Positions 30,911-36,644 of a stretch of DNA of 36,810 nt are shown here, one piece after another (the first letter of the stretch is position 1; each line of letters starts with the position of its first letter). The notes under the pieces were generated by a model. It was given only the letters and a program-made list of their open reading frames with translations, searched no databases and was not told the origin of the DNA. The position numbers and the translations under genes were made by a program. The stretch comes from a virus. The DNA is taken from positions 1 through 36,810 of the IMG/VR virus record IMGVR_UViG_3300046007_010263. One strand, given 5' to 3'.

Positions 30911-30934
30911 CTATACATGAGCTATCTTAATCAT
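30911..30934 (-). pseudogene. Probable relic of the dpdA-like gene 5' end
   Basis: An eight-codon frame reads M-I-K-I-A-H-V-stop. The intact gene 600 bases further on starts M-A-I-R-I-A-H-E-A. ATA-GCT-CAT and ATA-GCC-CAT differ at one base. The ATG overlaps the stop of the preceding gene (ATGATTAA), which is just where an operon gene should start. The match is short, so it is weaker evidence than the queE relic. Confidence 0.45.
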
Positions 30935-31127
30935 TTTCTTGGTTTAAATTACTTATATCCTGAAATATACCTTCTATTTGTGAAGAAATACTCTCTACAC
31001 TGTCTTCTAGTTGTTTGTTTACAGACATTTCTAAAGCCTTATACGCTACTGTCAACGGTACTACCTCTGTCTGCAAAGTGTCGAAGTATATTTTATTCTT
31101 TTCTAAAAGATCAACTGCTTCTTGCAT
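30927..31127 (-). CDS. Small helical hypothetical protein
   Basis: The 66-residue protein is almost all helix with heptad-like hydrophobics (AVDLLEKNKIYFDTLQTEVV, then SVESISSQIEGIFQDISNL), so a coiled coil is likely. No family was recognised. It lies one base after the MazG-like gene, and its stop overlaps the relic start described at 30911-30934. Confidence 0.5.
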   Translation of the reverse strand: MQEAVDLLEKNKIYFDTLQTEVVPLTVAYKALEMSVNKQLEDSVESISSQIEGIFQDISNLNQEND

Positions 31128-31128
31128 A

Positions 31129-31653
31129 CTACTCTCCTGTTATTTGTTTTAAATAAGACTTCTGAAGTTCTTTATCTGTGAATAATTGTCTTAAGTCAGG
31201 TTTGAAATAATTAACATTCTTCATTACTTTTCTATCTCTTGTTCTATAAACGACGTAATAGTCCCCAACTTTTTCGTAATGACACTCCTCACCTTGCTCA
31301 CTCGATCTTTGAATGACAGTTGCTTTAGCGTCTTCTTCAGTTTGGCAAGCTTTCGATAAATTTGATGCTTGAACTTCTTGATATGCTGGCCATATCTTAT
31401 CCTTAAGGCCATGTAACATAGTACCGTTCCCAGTGGCAACATAAGTAATATCGCACAAAGCATCCAGAACCTCAACGATGTCTCCTCTTTCGCAAGCTTC
31501 TCTATATTCTTCAAGTTCTTCAAGGATGAAATCGTATACGAACTCCCACTCTTTTCTCTCTGGTACTGTTGGTTCATAGTTATTAGGTTTGCCCATTACG
31601 GCATTAAATTCTTCTACCTCGTCAATAAAGGGTACTTTTGGATCTGTTATCAT
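31129..31653 (-). CDS. MazG-like/PRA-PH family NTP pyrophosphohydrolase
   Basis: The 174-residue protein has the all-alpha NTP pyrophosphohydrolase core: F-I-L-E-E-L-E-E-Y-R-E-A (E-E-x-x-E) and D-I-V-E-V-L-D-A-L-C-D-I-T-Y-V (E-x-x-D). These enzymes hydrolyse NTPs or dNTPs to monophosphates. The C-terminal part (about 95-174) is an extra domain without known motif. It starts at a B7 promoter, with AGTT directly before the ATG. In a phage it may clean the nucleotide pool or alter ppGpp-linked signals. Confidence 0.8.
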   Translation of the reverse strand: MITDPKVPFIDEVEEFNAVMGKPNNYEPTVPERKEWEFVYDFILEELEEYREACERGDIVEVLDALCDITYVATGNGTMLHGLKDKIWPAYQEVQASNLSKACQTEEDAKATVIQRSSEQGEECHYEKVGDYYVVYRTRDRKVMKNVNYFKPDLRQLFTDKELQKSYLKQITGE

Positions 31654-31666
31654 AACTTTACTTTTT

Positions 31667-31699
31667 ATTTAATATAGGAAATTGCCTCCGAAGAGGCAA
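31667..31699 (-). promoter_or_regulatory. Class B promoter of the MazG-like gene, site B7
   Basis: AGTTG (TTG at 31699-31697), exactly 20 bases, then TATATTAAAT (31676-31667) on the minus strand. The spacer holds most of a stable hairpin (31682-31699), so terminator-like structure and promoter overlap. Confidence 0.6.
31682..31699 (-). terminator. 7-bp hairpin with UUCG tetraloop, terminator or processing site
   Basis: On the minus strand TTGCCTC-TTCG-GAGGCAA follows the stop of the DUF4494 gene by a few bases. UUCG loops are very stable. Only three T follow on the minus strand, while a run of seven T follows on the plus strand, so termination of the minus-strand genes may be weak. It may instead protect or process the message. 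Confidence 0.6.
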
Positions 31700-31705
31700 C
31701 TTTTT

Positions 31706-31906
31706 TTATTCTTCAATTACTTTTAGAATTTTAGATTGATTAACTCCTACTACTGAAAAGTTAGACTCTCCGTCGAATTCTTTATAGATTTTTGCTTCTG
31801 CTTCTGTAGCTGAAACTGCATCTACTAGATATAATTCTTTTACTCTTTGGATACGACCTCTGTCGTTTTCGTGCTCCAATTGCACGGTTACTTGCCAATA
31901 ATTCAT
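31706..31906 (-). CDS. DUF4494-family small protein
   Basis: The 66-residue product starts M-N-Y-W and has V-K-E-L-Y-L-V-D-A-V-S-A-T-E-A-E-A-K-I, the core of DUF4494 (usual form T-E-P-Y-L-V-D-A-L-S-F-T-E-A-E). This family is known mainly from Bacteroidota and their phages. Its role is unknown. It lies eleven bases downstream of folE and ends at the UUCG hairpin, so it probably shares the folE message. Confidence 0.75.
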   Translation of the reverse strand: MNYWQVTVQLEHENDRGRIQRVKELYLVDAVSATEAEAKIYKEFDGESNFSVVGVNQSKILKVIEE

Positions 31907-31917
31907 AGTGTTTAATT

Positions 31918-32625
31918 TTAGTTTTTATAACCTTTTGTGAACTGATAGAACTCTGCTCTTGCTGAATCTTCATCTAAGAAACATCCAGTTAACTTTGCAG
32001 TCTTCATTGAAGCTCCTTCATGCTTTACTCCTCTACAGCTTACACAATTGTGACCTGCTTCAATCATAACTGCTACTCCTAGATTACCTTCACAGATCTT
32101 ATCTACTGCATTATGAATTGCAACTGTTAATTGTTCTTGGATTGCTCCTCTACGGGCAAACTGCTCTACAATTCTATTTAGTTTTGAAAGCCCTACTACC
32201 TTTCCATCTGGTGAAGGAACATATCCAATGTGAACTTTTCCTGTAATAGTCTGGTGGTGGTGAGAGCACATTGAGGTAAGAGGAATATTTCCTTCGAATA
32301 CAATTCCATCATAACCATCTGAAGGGAATGCTGTAACTCTTGTTAATGGTTCAAATCGTCCGGCCCATAAATCGTTTACATAAGCCTTTGCAACTCTTTT
32401 AGGAGTATCAGAAGAGTTCGGATCATTACTCCAATCGCATCCTAAAGCTGAAAGGAATTCACCAAATGCTACTGCTGCTTTGTCGATAATATCCTGCTTT
32501 TCTTCTTGAGTTAACCTTGCTTCTGGTCCTTCTATTAATTGCTTTTTAGCCAATTGAGAGGAGATACCATTTGCGAATCCGGCTTGTACTAGTTCTGTAC
32601 CGTCGATAAATTTTTTACTTGACAT
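31918..32625 (-). CDS. folE: GTP cyclohydrolase I
   Basis: The 235-residue protein makes 7,8-dihydroneopterin triphosphate from GTP, the first step to 7-deazaguanines. It has T-S-M-C-S-H-H-H with Cys120 and His123 (zinc), H-I-G-Y-V-P, G-L-S-K-L-N-R-I-V, and H-N-C-V-S-C-R-G-V-K-H-E-G-A-S-M with Cys194. These are all diagnostic of FolE. It is transcribed from class B promoter B4 and followed by DUF4494. In this context it most likely feeds queD and queE rather than folate synthesis. Confidence 0.95.
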   Translation of the reverse strand: MSSKKFIDGTELVQAGFANGISSQLAKKQLIEGPEARLTQEEKQDIIDKAAVAFGEFLSALGCDWSNDPNSSDTPKRVAKAYVNDLWAGRFEPLTRVTAFPSDGYDGIVFEGNIPLTSMCSHHHQTITGKVHIGYVPSPDGKVVGLSKLNRIVEQFARRGAIQEQLTVAIHNAVDKICEGNLGVAVMIEAGHNCVSCRGVKHEGASMKTAKLTGCFLDEDSARAEFYQFTKGYKN

Positions 32626-32663
32626 ATAAGATTGTTTTTATGGAGGTTCTACGACTCCGTTTC

Positions 32664-32696
32664 TATTAATATAACACTTTTTATTTTACTATACAA
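32664..32696 (-). promoter_or_regulatory. Class B promoter of folE, site B4
   Basis: TAGTTG (TTG at 32696-32694), exactly 20 bases, then TATATTAATAGAAA (32673-32660) on the minus strand. The upstream block overlaps the stop of the phosphoribosyltransferase gene. The 14-base downstream block is identical to the groES site. The leader would be about 36 bases. Confidence 0.7.
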
Positions 32697-33092
32697 CTAC
32701 TTTTTTAAATAATCCTGTATACTTTCACTATCACTTCTCTCCCAAGGATAAACAATCCACTCTGTTCCTGTTTCCTTTGCATAAAAGTCAGGAGTAAATG
32801 ATGCTGTAGGTTTGTAGTGAAGTGTTGCTGTAAATCCTCCTACTGCTCTTTTTAGTGTTTCTCCTGTGTCGCAAATGTCATCCACTACCAAAGTATCCTT
32901 ATTTGTTTTACTTACGTAAGGTATGTTTAATTTATGTGAGATCATTACTGCTGGTATCAGTCCTCCTCTTTGTATTCCTGTAATAGATTTGATCTGTGCG
33001 CCTGATTGCTTTATTGTATTGCATAGGTCTTCAACTAAAATGTTAATATCATCCCAGCTTAAATAAACCTTGTTTCCTACTTTTAGTGCCAT
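32697..33092 (-). CDS. Phosphoribosyltransferase (xanthine/guanine type)
   Basis: A 131-residue type I phosphoribosyltransferase. The PRPP motif is V-V-D-D-I-C-D-T-G-E-T-L (residues about 68-79), the pyrophosphate loop I-Q-R-G-G-L-I-P lies near 41-48, and W-I-V-Y-P-W-E follows as in Gpt-like enzymes. It could salvage guanine or xanthine, or act on a 7-deazapurine base; the latter is only suggested by context. It overlaps the next gene upstream by one base and its end carries part of promoter B4. Confidence 0.85.
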   Translation of the reverse strand: MALKVGNKVYLSWDDINILVEDLCNTIKQSGAQIKSITGIQRGGLIPAVMISHKLNIPYVSKTNKDTLVVDDICDTGETLKRAVGGFTATLHYKPTASFTPDFYAKETGTEWIVYPWERSDSESIQDYLKK

Positions 33093-33373
33093 TATATTCT
33101 CGCTACTGTTATACCTTCTGCTCCTACAATTTTCATCTGCGAAATCATATCATCTGTTGGTTGTTGTGGATCTGTTTCCTCCAACACGTAGTTGATAAGT
33201 TCATCTATTGATACCTTGTCTTTGAATCCTGTCTTACCTGAGTCGCTTACTATTAATTCTAAATCTCCCTCTTTGGTTAATTTATAGTCCCAAATATAAA
33301 GCCCATCTGCTTTTGGGTAACTTTTTGAAAGCTCTCTGTCTCCTGCTAAATCTATTAAATCTTTTAATGTCAT
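33092..33373 (-). CDS. Small hypothetical protein
   Basis: The 93-residue protein was not recognised. It starts with a helix (TLKDLIDLAGDRELSK), has strands around G-L-Y-I-W-D-Y-K-L and L-E-L-I-V-S-D-S and a helix with S-I-D-E-L-I-N-Y-V-L-E. AGTT stands directly before the ATG. It is coupled by a one-base overlap to the phosphoribosyltransferase gene. Confidence 0.6.
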   Translation of the reverse strand: MTLKDLIDLAGDRELSKSYPKADGLYIWDYKLTKEGDLELIVSDSGKTGFKDKVSIDELINYVLEETDPQQPTDDMISQMKIVGAEGITVARI

Positions 33374-33388
33374 AACTGTGTTTTTTAT

Positions 33389-33580
33389 TTACTTAATTGA
33401 ATACTTGGTTTTACCGTCTGGTGATTGTGCTGCTATTTCTCCGTTTGCTAGAACTGTCAGTTGTAGGAAGTAGGTTGTTAGTAGTAGGTGCTTTACTTGT
33501 GCTGCTTCTATCTGTCCTTTCTTCCATAATGTATGAAGTACTGTCAATGTTTCAAACTGTGTTGCGTTTCTTACTGCCAT
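33389..33580 (-). CDS. Small hypothetical protein
   Basis: A 63-residue protein with an N-terminal helical part (TVLHTLWKKGQIEAAQVKHL) and a C-terminal strand pair with A-N-G-E-I-A-A-Q-S-P-D-G-K-T-K-Y. It could bind nucleic acid but has no recognised family. It fits the operon spacing (7 and 15 bases to its neighbours). Confidence 0.5.
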   Translation of the reverse strand: MAVRNATQFETLTVLHTLWKKGQIEAAQVKHLLLTTYFLQLTVLANGEIAAQSPDGKTKYSIK

Positions 33581-33587
33581 TTTACTT

Positions 33588-34172
33588 TTACTTTACTACC
33601 ATTCTAACCATACATGCTCTACTTGCCTCAGGCATATATTCATCTGGGGTTGATAAGACTTTCTCAAGTTTATCACGAAGAGATTGTTTCATCATTTCGT
33701 CTTGATACTCTTTGCTGCCAATATCTTGTGGAAATGTAGGATTGAAAGTAAGAGTGATTGTTCGGTAAGGTTTAAAATTTTCAGGATTATATATTAAAGG
33801 TCCAAATGTGCATCCCTCTTTTACCGGTTTGAAAATCACTGTAGGGTCGTACATTTTTGGAGAAAACATAATTTGGTAAACATATGCGGTTTTTCCTTCA
33901 TATGTTGGGCCTTCATCTAATAGCTTATGTGTGGACGTTTGAAAAGCCTTACCTGGTTCATTAGCTCCCCCAGTGTGAGTTATCCATTTTACTTCTTTAA
34001 AATGGAAATGTTCTTTTAAAATCCCTTCTGCAAGTTGTCTCTGCACTTTAGACATTTCAACTACGGCAGTAGGTTCTACTACAGTTGGGGATGAATAGGT
34101 AGCAAAGTGGAGTCTGTCGTCTGTGATAGGACCTAGAAGGTCAATAAATTTTTGTGTGATTTGATTTGTCAT
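33588..34172 (-). CDS. Hypothetical protein in the queuosine-type operon
   Basis: The 194-residue protein starts MTNQITQKFIDLLGP and was not recognised. It has strands at R-L-H-F-A-T-Y, Y-V-Y-Q-I-M-F-S and R-T-I-T-L-T-F-N-P-T-F and a conserved-looking G-C-T-F-G-P-L-I. The ATG at 34172 gives a gap of four bases to queE; an ATG 33 bases upstream would overlap queE by 29 bases. Its position directly downstream of queE makes a role in nucleotide modification possible, but the sequence gives no proof. Confidence 0.6.
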   Translation of the reverse strand: MTNQITQKFIDLLGPITDDRLHFATYSSPTVVEPTAVVEMSKVQRQLAEGILKEHFHFKEVKWITHTGGANEPGKAFQTSTHKLLDEGPTYEGKTAYVYQIMFSPKMYDPTVIFKPVKEGCTFGPLIYNPENFKPYRTITLTFNPTFPQDIGSKEYQDEMMKQSLRDKLEKVLSTPDEYMPEASRACMVRMVVK

Positions 34173-34176
34173 AGTA

Positions 34177-34959
34177 TTATACTTCTCTTTGGTCTTCAAA
34201 TGCAATGATGTGAGGTCTCCAAGTTAATCTGTAACCATTATCTCTAACCCAATCAAACATTTTAGGATATGATTTGAATAAAGCCTCTCTTGAATCTCCT
34301 GCTGGCATGAACCATACTTTATCTTGTGGTATGTCTAATATACTAATACATGCCATAATCTCTTCCAATGCTTCTTGATCCTCTCCGTCCCATACTGGTT
34401 TTAAGTGATAGTCAGAATGATAAGCAATTGATTTGGACATTGCATCATAATTAAGTCTTAGCTTGTTGTGTTGCTTAACCATTTTATCGTCGACCACATC
34501 TCCTTGAGGGGTGAGAATACCAACTCTAGGGACAGAGTTAGAAAACTTCGGAGAAATCGATAACAAGTTGATTGGGTAATCTGTTTCAAGAAAATGACTT
34601 CCTTCGGTCTCAATTGTAATGAAAATATTTCTTTCATGTGCAAAATGTGTTAATTCGTTTACTAATGCTGGATGCATTGTTGGTGATCCTCCAGTTAACA
34701 TCATCTCTGTGATGTGAGGATTCTTGTCGTATGCTTCAATTATATTCTGGAATGAATATTTTCCTTTCTCTGGATGGATTGATGTGTATGGACTATCACA
34801 CCAGCCTCCTTCGTTGAACCAGCAGCGGTGGGTACAGCCACTTGTTCGAATTACAATTGTAGGATATCCTGCTCTACTCCCCTCACTTTGGACTGCGGAA
34901 TAAACTTCAACTATTGGTAAGATTTTATTATAATCTTCAATTCTTTTTAACTTACTCAT
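34177..34959 (-). CDS. queE: 7-carboxy-7-deazaguanine synthase (radical SAM)
   Basis: The 260-residue enzyme turns 6-carboxytetrahydropterin into 7-carboxy-7-deazaguanine. It has Q-S-E-G-S-R-A-G (24-31), R-T-S-G-C, cluster cysteines Cys42, Cys46 and Cys54, W-C-D-S-P-Y-T, and M-L-T-G-G-S-P-T. The cysteine motif is C-x3-C-x7-C, five residues longer than the usual C-x3-C-x2-C. The first 30 codons are a second copy of those in the relic at 36071-36166. The GIY-YIG gene ends in its start (ATGA overlap), which shows that the present start belongs to the endonuclease-linked version. Confidence 0.9.
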   Translation of the reverse strand: MSKLKRIEDYNKILPIVEVYSAVQSEGSRAGYPTIVIRTSGCTHRCWFNEGGWCDSPYTSIHPEKGKYSFQNIIEAYDKNPHITEMMLTGGSPTMHPALVNELTHFAHERNIFITIETEGSHFLETDYPINLLSISPKFSNSVPRVGILTPQGDVVDDKMVKQHNKLRLNYDAMSKSIAYHSDYHLKPVWDGEDQEALEEIMACISILDIPQDKVWFMPAGDSREALFKSYPKMFDWVRDNGYRLTWRPHIIAFEDQREV

Positions 34960-35768
34960 ATTACGTTTTCTTTTTTTAACATTAATCTTATTTGTGTATC
35001 ACTTGTATTAAAAATTCTTCCAATTTCTGTAAAGCCTTTGTTCTGTAAATATAATGATTTTATTTCAGAAATCCTATCCCAAAGGTCATTTCTTTTAGGC
35101 TTTTTTAAATCTGCTCTACATTTTTGAGATTCTGAAGGAGATCTTTTTTCTACATTATTCTGTTTTAAAATTCTACCTATTACCTGAGGATGACATTGAT
35201 ATTCTTTTGCTAGTATGTGAATACCCTCTCCTGCTTTATACCTCTCTACAATTTGTTCAGAATTAGTATTTACATCTTTTCTCATATTCCCTGATGGATA
35301 TTTTATTTTAGATTGTTTATTTGATTCAGATTGATTTCTTCTTATATCTGAAGGGATAATTCTGTTTCGTATAACTCCTGCGTCTATTTTATATTCTTGA
35401 GCAATTTCCTCTGCACTCTCTCCTTTTTTATATCTTTCGACAATTAAATCAACATCTTTATAAACATCTAATCTTAGTGAAGCTAAAGCTACCCCAGAAG
35501 GTCCTCCTGTTCTTTGATTGTATGTATTAGGATTTATTACATACAAATAATTTACAAGTTCTATCTCTCTTAAATCTGCTTCTTCTCTAGTATTAAAATA
35601 CTCTAAAATTTCTTTCTTAAAGTTTTTAATTCCTACTTTTTTTATCTCTTCTTTTAAAATTAAAGAAGAACTCATATAAGAATCTTCTTCAGGAAATGGA
35701 TGCGATCTTACTCCAATATATTCTCGATTGTTTAGTAAATTTGTAATTTTGTAAATGTAATGTTTCAT
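34956..35768 (-). CDS. GIY-YIG homing endonuclease (Seg-like) with repeated HTH modules
   Basis: The 270-residue protein begins Y-I-Y-K-I-T-N and R-E-Y-I-G-V (GIY-YIG), with E-A-D-L-R-E-I-E-L-V-N-Y (metal Glu). Residues about 105-270 hold three similar helix-turn-helix-like units: V-E-R-Y-K-K-G-E-S-A-E-E-I-A-Q-E-Y-K, V-E-R-Y-K-A-G-E-G-I-H-I-L-A-K-E-Y-Q, and I-K-S-L-Y-L-Q-N-K-G-F-T-E-I-G. They probably read the target site. Its last codons overlap the queE start by four bases, and a class A motif lies eight bases before its ATG. Confidence 0.88.
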   Translation of the reverse strand: MKHYIYKITNLLNNREYIGVRSHPFPEEDSYMSSSLILKEEIKKVGIKNFKKEILEYFNTREEADLREIELVNYLYVINPNTYNQRTGGPSGVALASLRLDVYKDVDLIVERYKKGESAEEIAQEYKIDAGVIRNRIIPSDIRRNQSESNKQSKIKYPSGNMRKDVNTNSEQIVERYKAGEGIHILAKEYQCHPQVIGRILKQNNVEKRSPSESQKCRADLKKPKRNDLWDRISEIKSLYLQNKGFTEIGRIFNTSDTQIRLMLKKENVI

Positions 35769-35776
35769 AATATTTG

Positions 35777-35790
35777 TTTATTATAAATAT
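35777..35790 (-). promoter_or_regulatory. Class A motif variant (ATATTTATAATAAA) before the second GIY-YIG gene
   Basis: Matches CTATTTATWATAAA at 13 of 14 positions on the minus strand, eight bases before the ATG. Confidence 0.45.
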
Positions 35791-35829
35791 CACAAAATTA
35801 TAAAAACATCGATGTTATTTTGGATTATT

Positions 35830-36066
35830 TTAGAGTTTTTGTATTAAAGCATCTAAAATATGTTCTGATGTTTTTCCAAAATATGTAATACTATTATCGT
35901 AATTTTGCTGAATTGCTGAATCTCCTAATCTGATTAATCTAATTGCTCCTCCGTCTGTTATGGAAGCTTTAATTCCTTTATATGCCCAACTCTCTAAATT
36001 ATCAGATAACTTTCCTTTTTCTTTTATAATGTTGAATACTATTAAAAATTTTTGCTGTTCTGTCAT
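35830..36066 (-). CDS. Small hypothetical protein between the queE relic and the endonuclease gene
   Basis: The 78-residue protein (MTEQQKFLIVFNIIKEKGKL at the start) was not recognised. It has helices at both ends and a central G-G-A-I-R-L-I-R-L-G-D-S strand. It starts four bases after the relic of queE stops and lies before the GIY-YIG gene, so it seems to have come with the same insertion, though an older neighbour gene is possible. Confidence 0.5.
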   Translation of the reverse strand: MTEQQKFLIVFNIIKEKGKLSDNLESWAYKGIKASITDGGAIRLIRLGDSAIQQNYDNSITYFGKTSEHILDALIQKL

Positions 36067-36070
36067 AATG

Positions 36071-36166
36071 TTATTTATTTTTAAATGCTCTACTTCCTTC
36101 TGATTGTACTGCTGTATAAAGCTCTACAATGGGAAGTGTTTTGTTATAATCTTCTATTCTTTTCAT
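36071..36166 (-). pseudogene. Relic of the queE 5' end (31 codons)
   Basis: The frame starts M-K-R-I-E-D-Y-N-K-T-L-P-I-V and goes on through E-L-Y-T-A-V-Q-S-E-G-S-R-A, then F-K-N-K-stop. Intact queE has K-R-I-E-D-Y-N-K-I-L-P-I-V-E-V-Y-S-A-V-Q-S-E-G-S-R-A-G. Over these 26 codons 23 residues are the same, but 19 of 78 bases differ, mostly at synonymous sites. The ATG lies one base after the stop of the preceding gene, the same spacing as between the two genes before it. It is therefore the original gene start, cut off at codon 27. Confidence 0.85.
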
Positions 36167-36167
36167 C

Positions 36168-36362
36168 TTAATATAAATTGTATTGACAATATTTTATGTA
36201 AAATTCAGTTCTTCCTATTTCTTGTAGCTCTTCTACATACTCCCATACTTCATCGACATACTGTTCTTTTCCATATAAATCATCTCCGTACTTTAAAGTT
36301 TCAAAGTCCCATCTTTTATCGAATGCTTTTGTTGCTAAGTATATAATTTCAGTTTCTGTCAT
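36168..36362 (-). CDS. Small hypothetical protein
   Basis: A 64-residue protein starting MTETEIIYLATKAFDKRWDF. It is acidic and aromatic-rich (E-Q-Y-V-D-E-V-W-E-Y-V-E-E-L). The ATG at 36362 gives one base of spacing to the gene before; an in-frame ATG at 36377 or 36395 would overlap it. No family recognised. Confidence 0.55.
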   Translation of the reverse strand: MTETEIIYLATKAFDKRWDFETLKYGDDLYGKEQYVDEVWEYVEELQEIGRTEFYIKYCQYNLY

Positions 36363-36363
36363 C

Positions 36364-36573
36364 TTATCCGATATCATAATGTTCCCAAATAGCATCTATA
36401 TGCTCTCTTAATTTATTCATAGCAAAGGATGCTTCGTCACATAACTTTACTAGTTCTGGGTCTTCTTCTCCGTCGTATCCGTAATGCTCTACCCAATATC
36501 CAAATCCTTCGTTATCAATTTCTCCGAATAATTGTTCTGCTTCTTCTTGTGATAGTTTAATTTCTTTGCTCAT
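36364..36573 (-). CDS. Small acidic hypothetical protein
   Basis: The 69-residue protein is acidic (MSKEIKLSQEEAEQLFGEID, later W-V-E-H-Y-G-Y-D-G-E-E-D) and probably helical. Not recognised. It lies between queD and the queE relic, so it is part of that operon. A 71-base gap without clear features separates it from queD. Confidence 0.55.
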   Translation of the reverse strand: MSKEIKLSQEEAEQLFGEIDNEGFGYWVEHYGYDGEEDPELVKLCDEASFAMNKLREHIDAIWEHYDIG

Positions 36574-36644
36574 AATTTTATTTATTAATTATTATCAATT
36601 CGTAACTAACCTCTCCTATAAAGGTTGCTGTTGTTGTCCAATAA

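Noticed and set aside
31224-31577. 117-codon minus-strand frame within the MazG-like gene
   Set aside because: It is a shifted frame of a gene with clear conserved motifs and has no recognisable product.
23580-35790. T4-type late promoters on the plus strand (TATAAATA at four class A sites)
   Set aside because: No plus-strand genes follow them and their position is fixed relative to minus-strand starts; kept only as an alternative polarity in the class A finding.
34177-36166. A group I or II intron splitting queE
   Set aside because: The downstream gene has its own complete N terminus with start codon and the upstream piece ends in a stop, so splicing would duplicate 26 codons. No intron core sequence was recognised.
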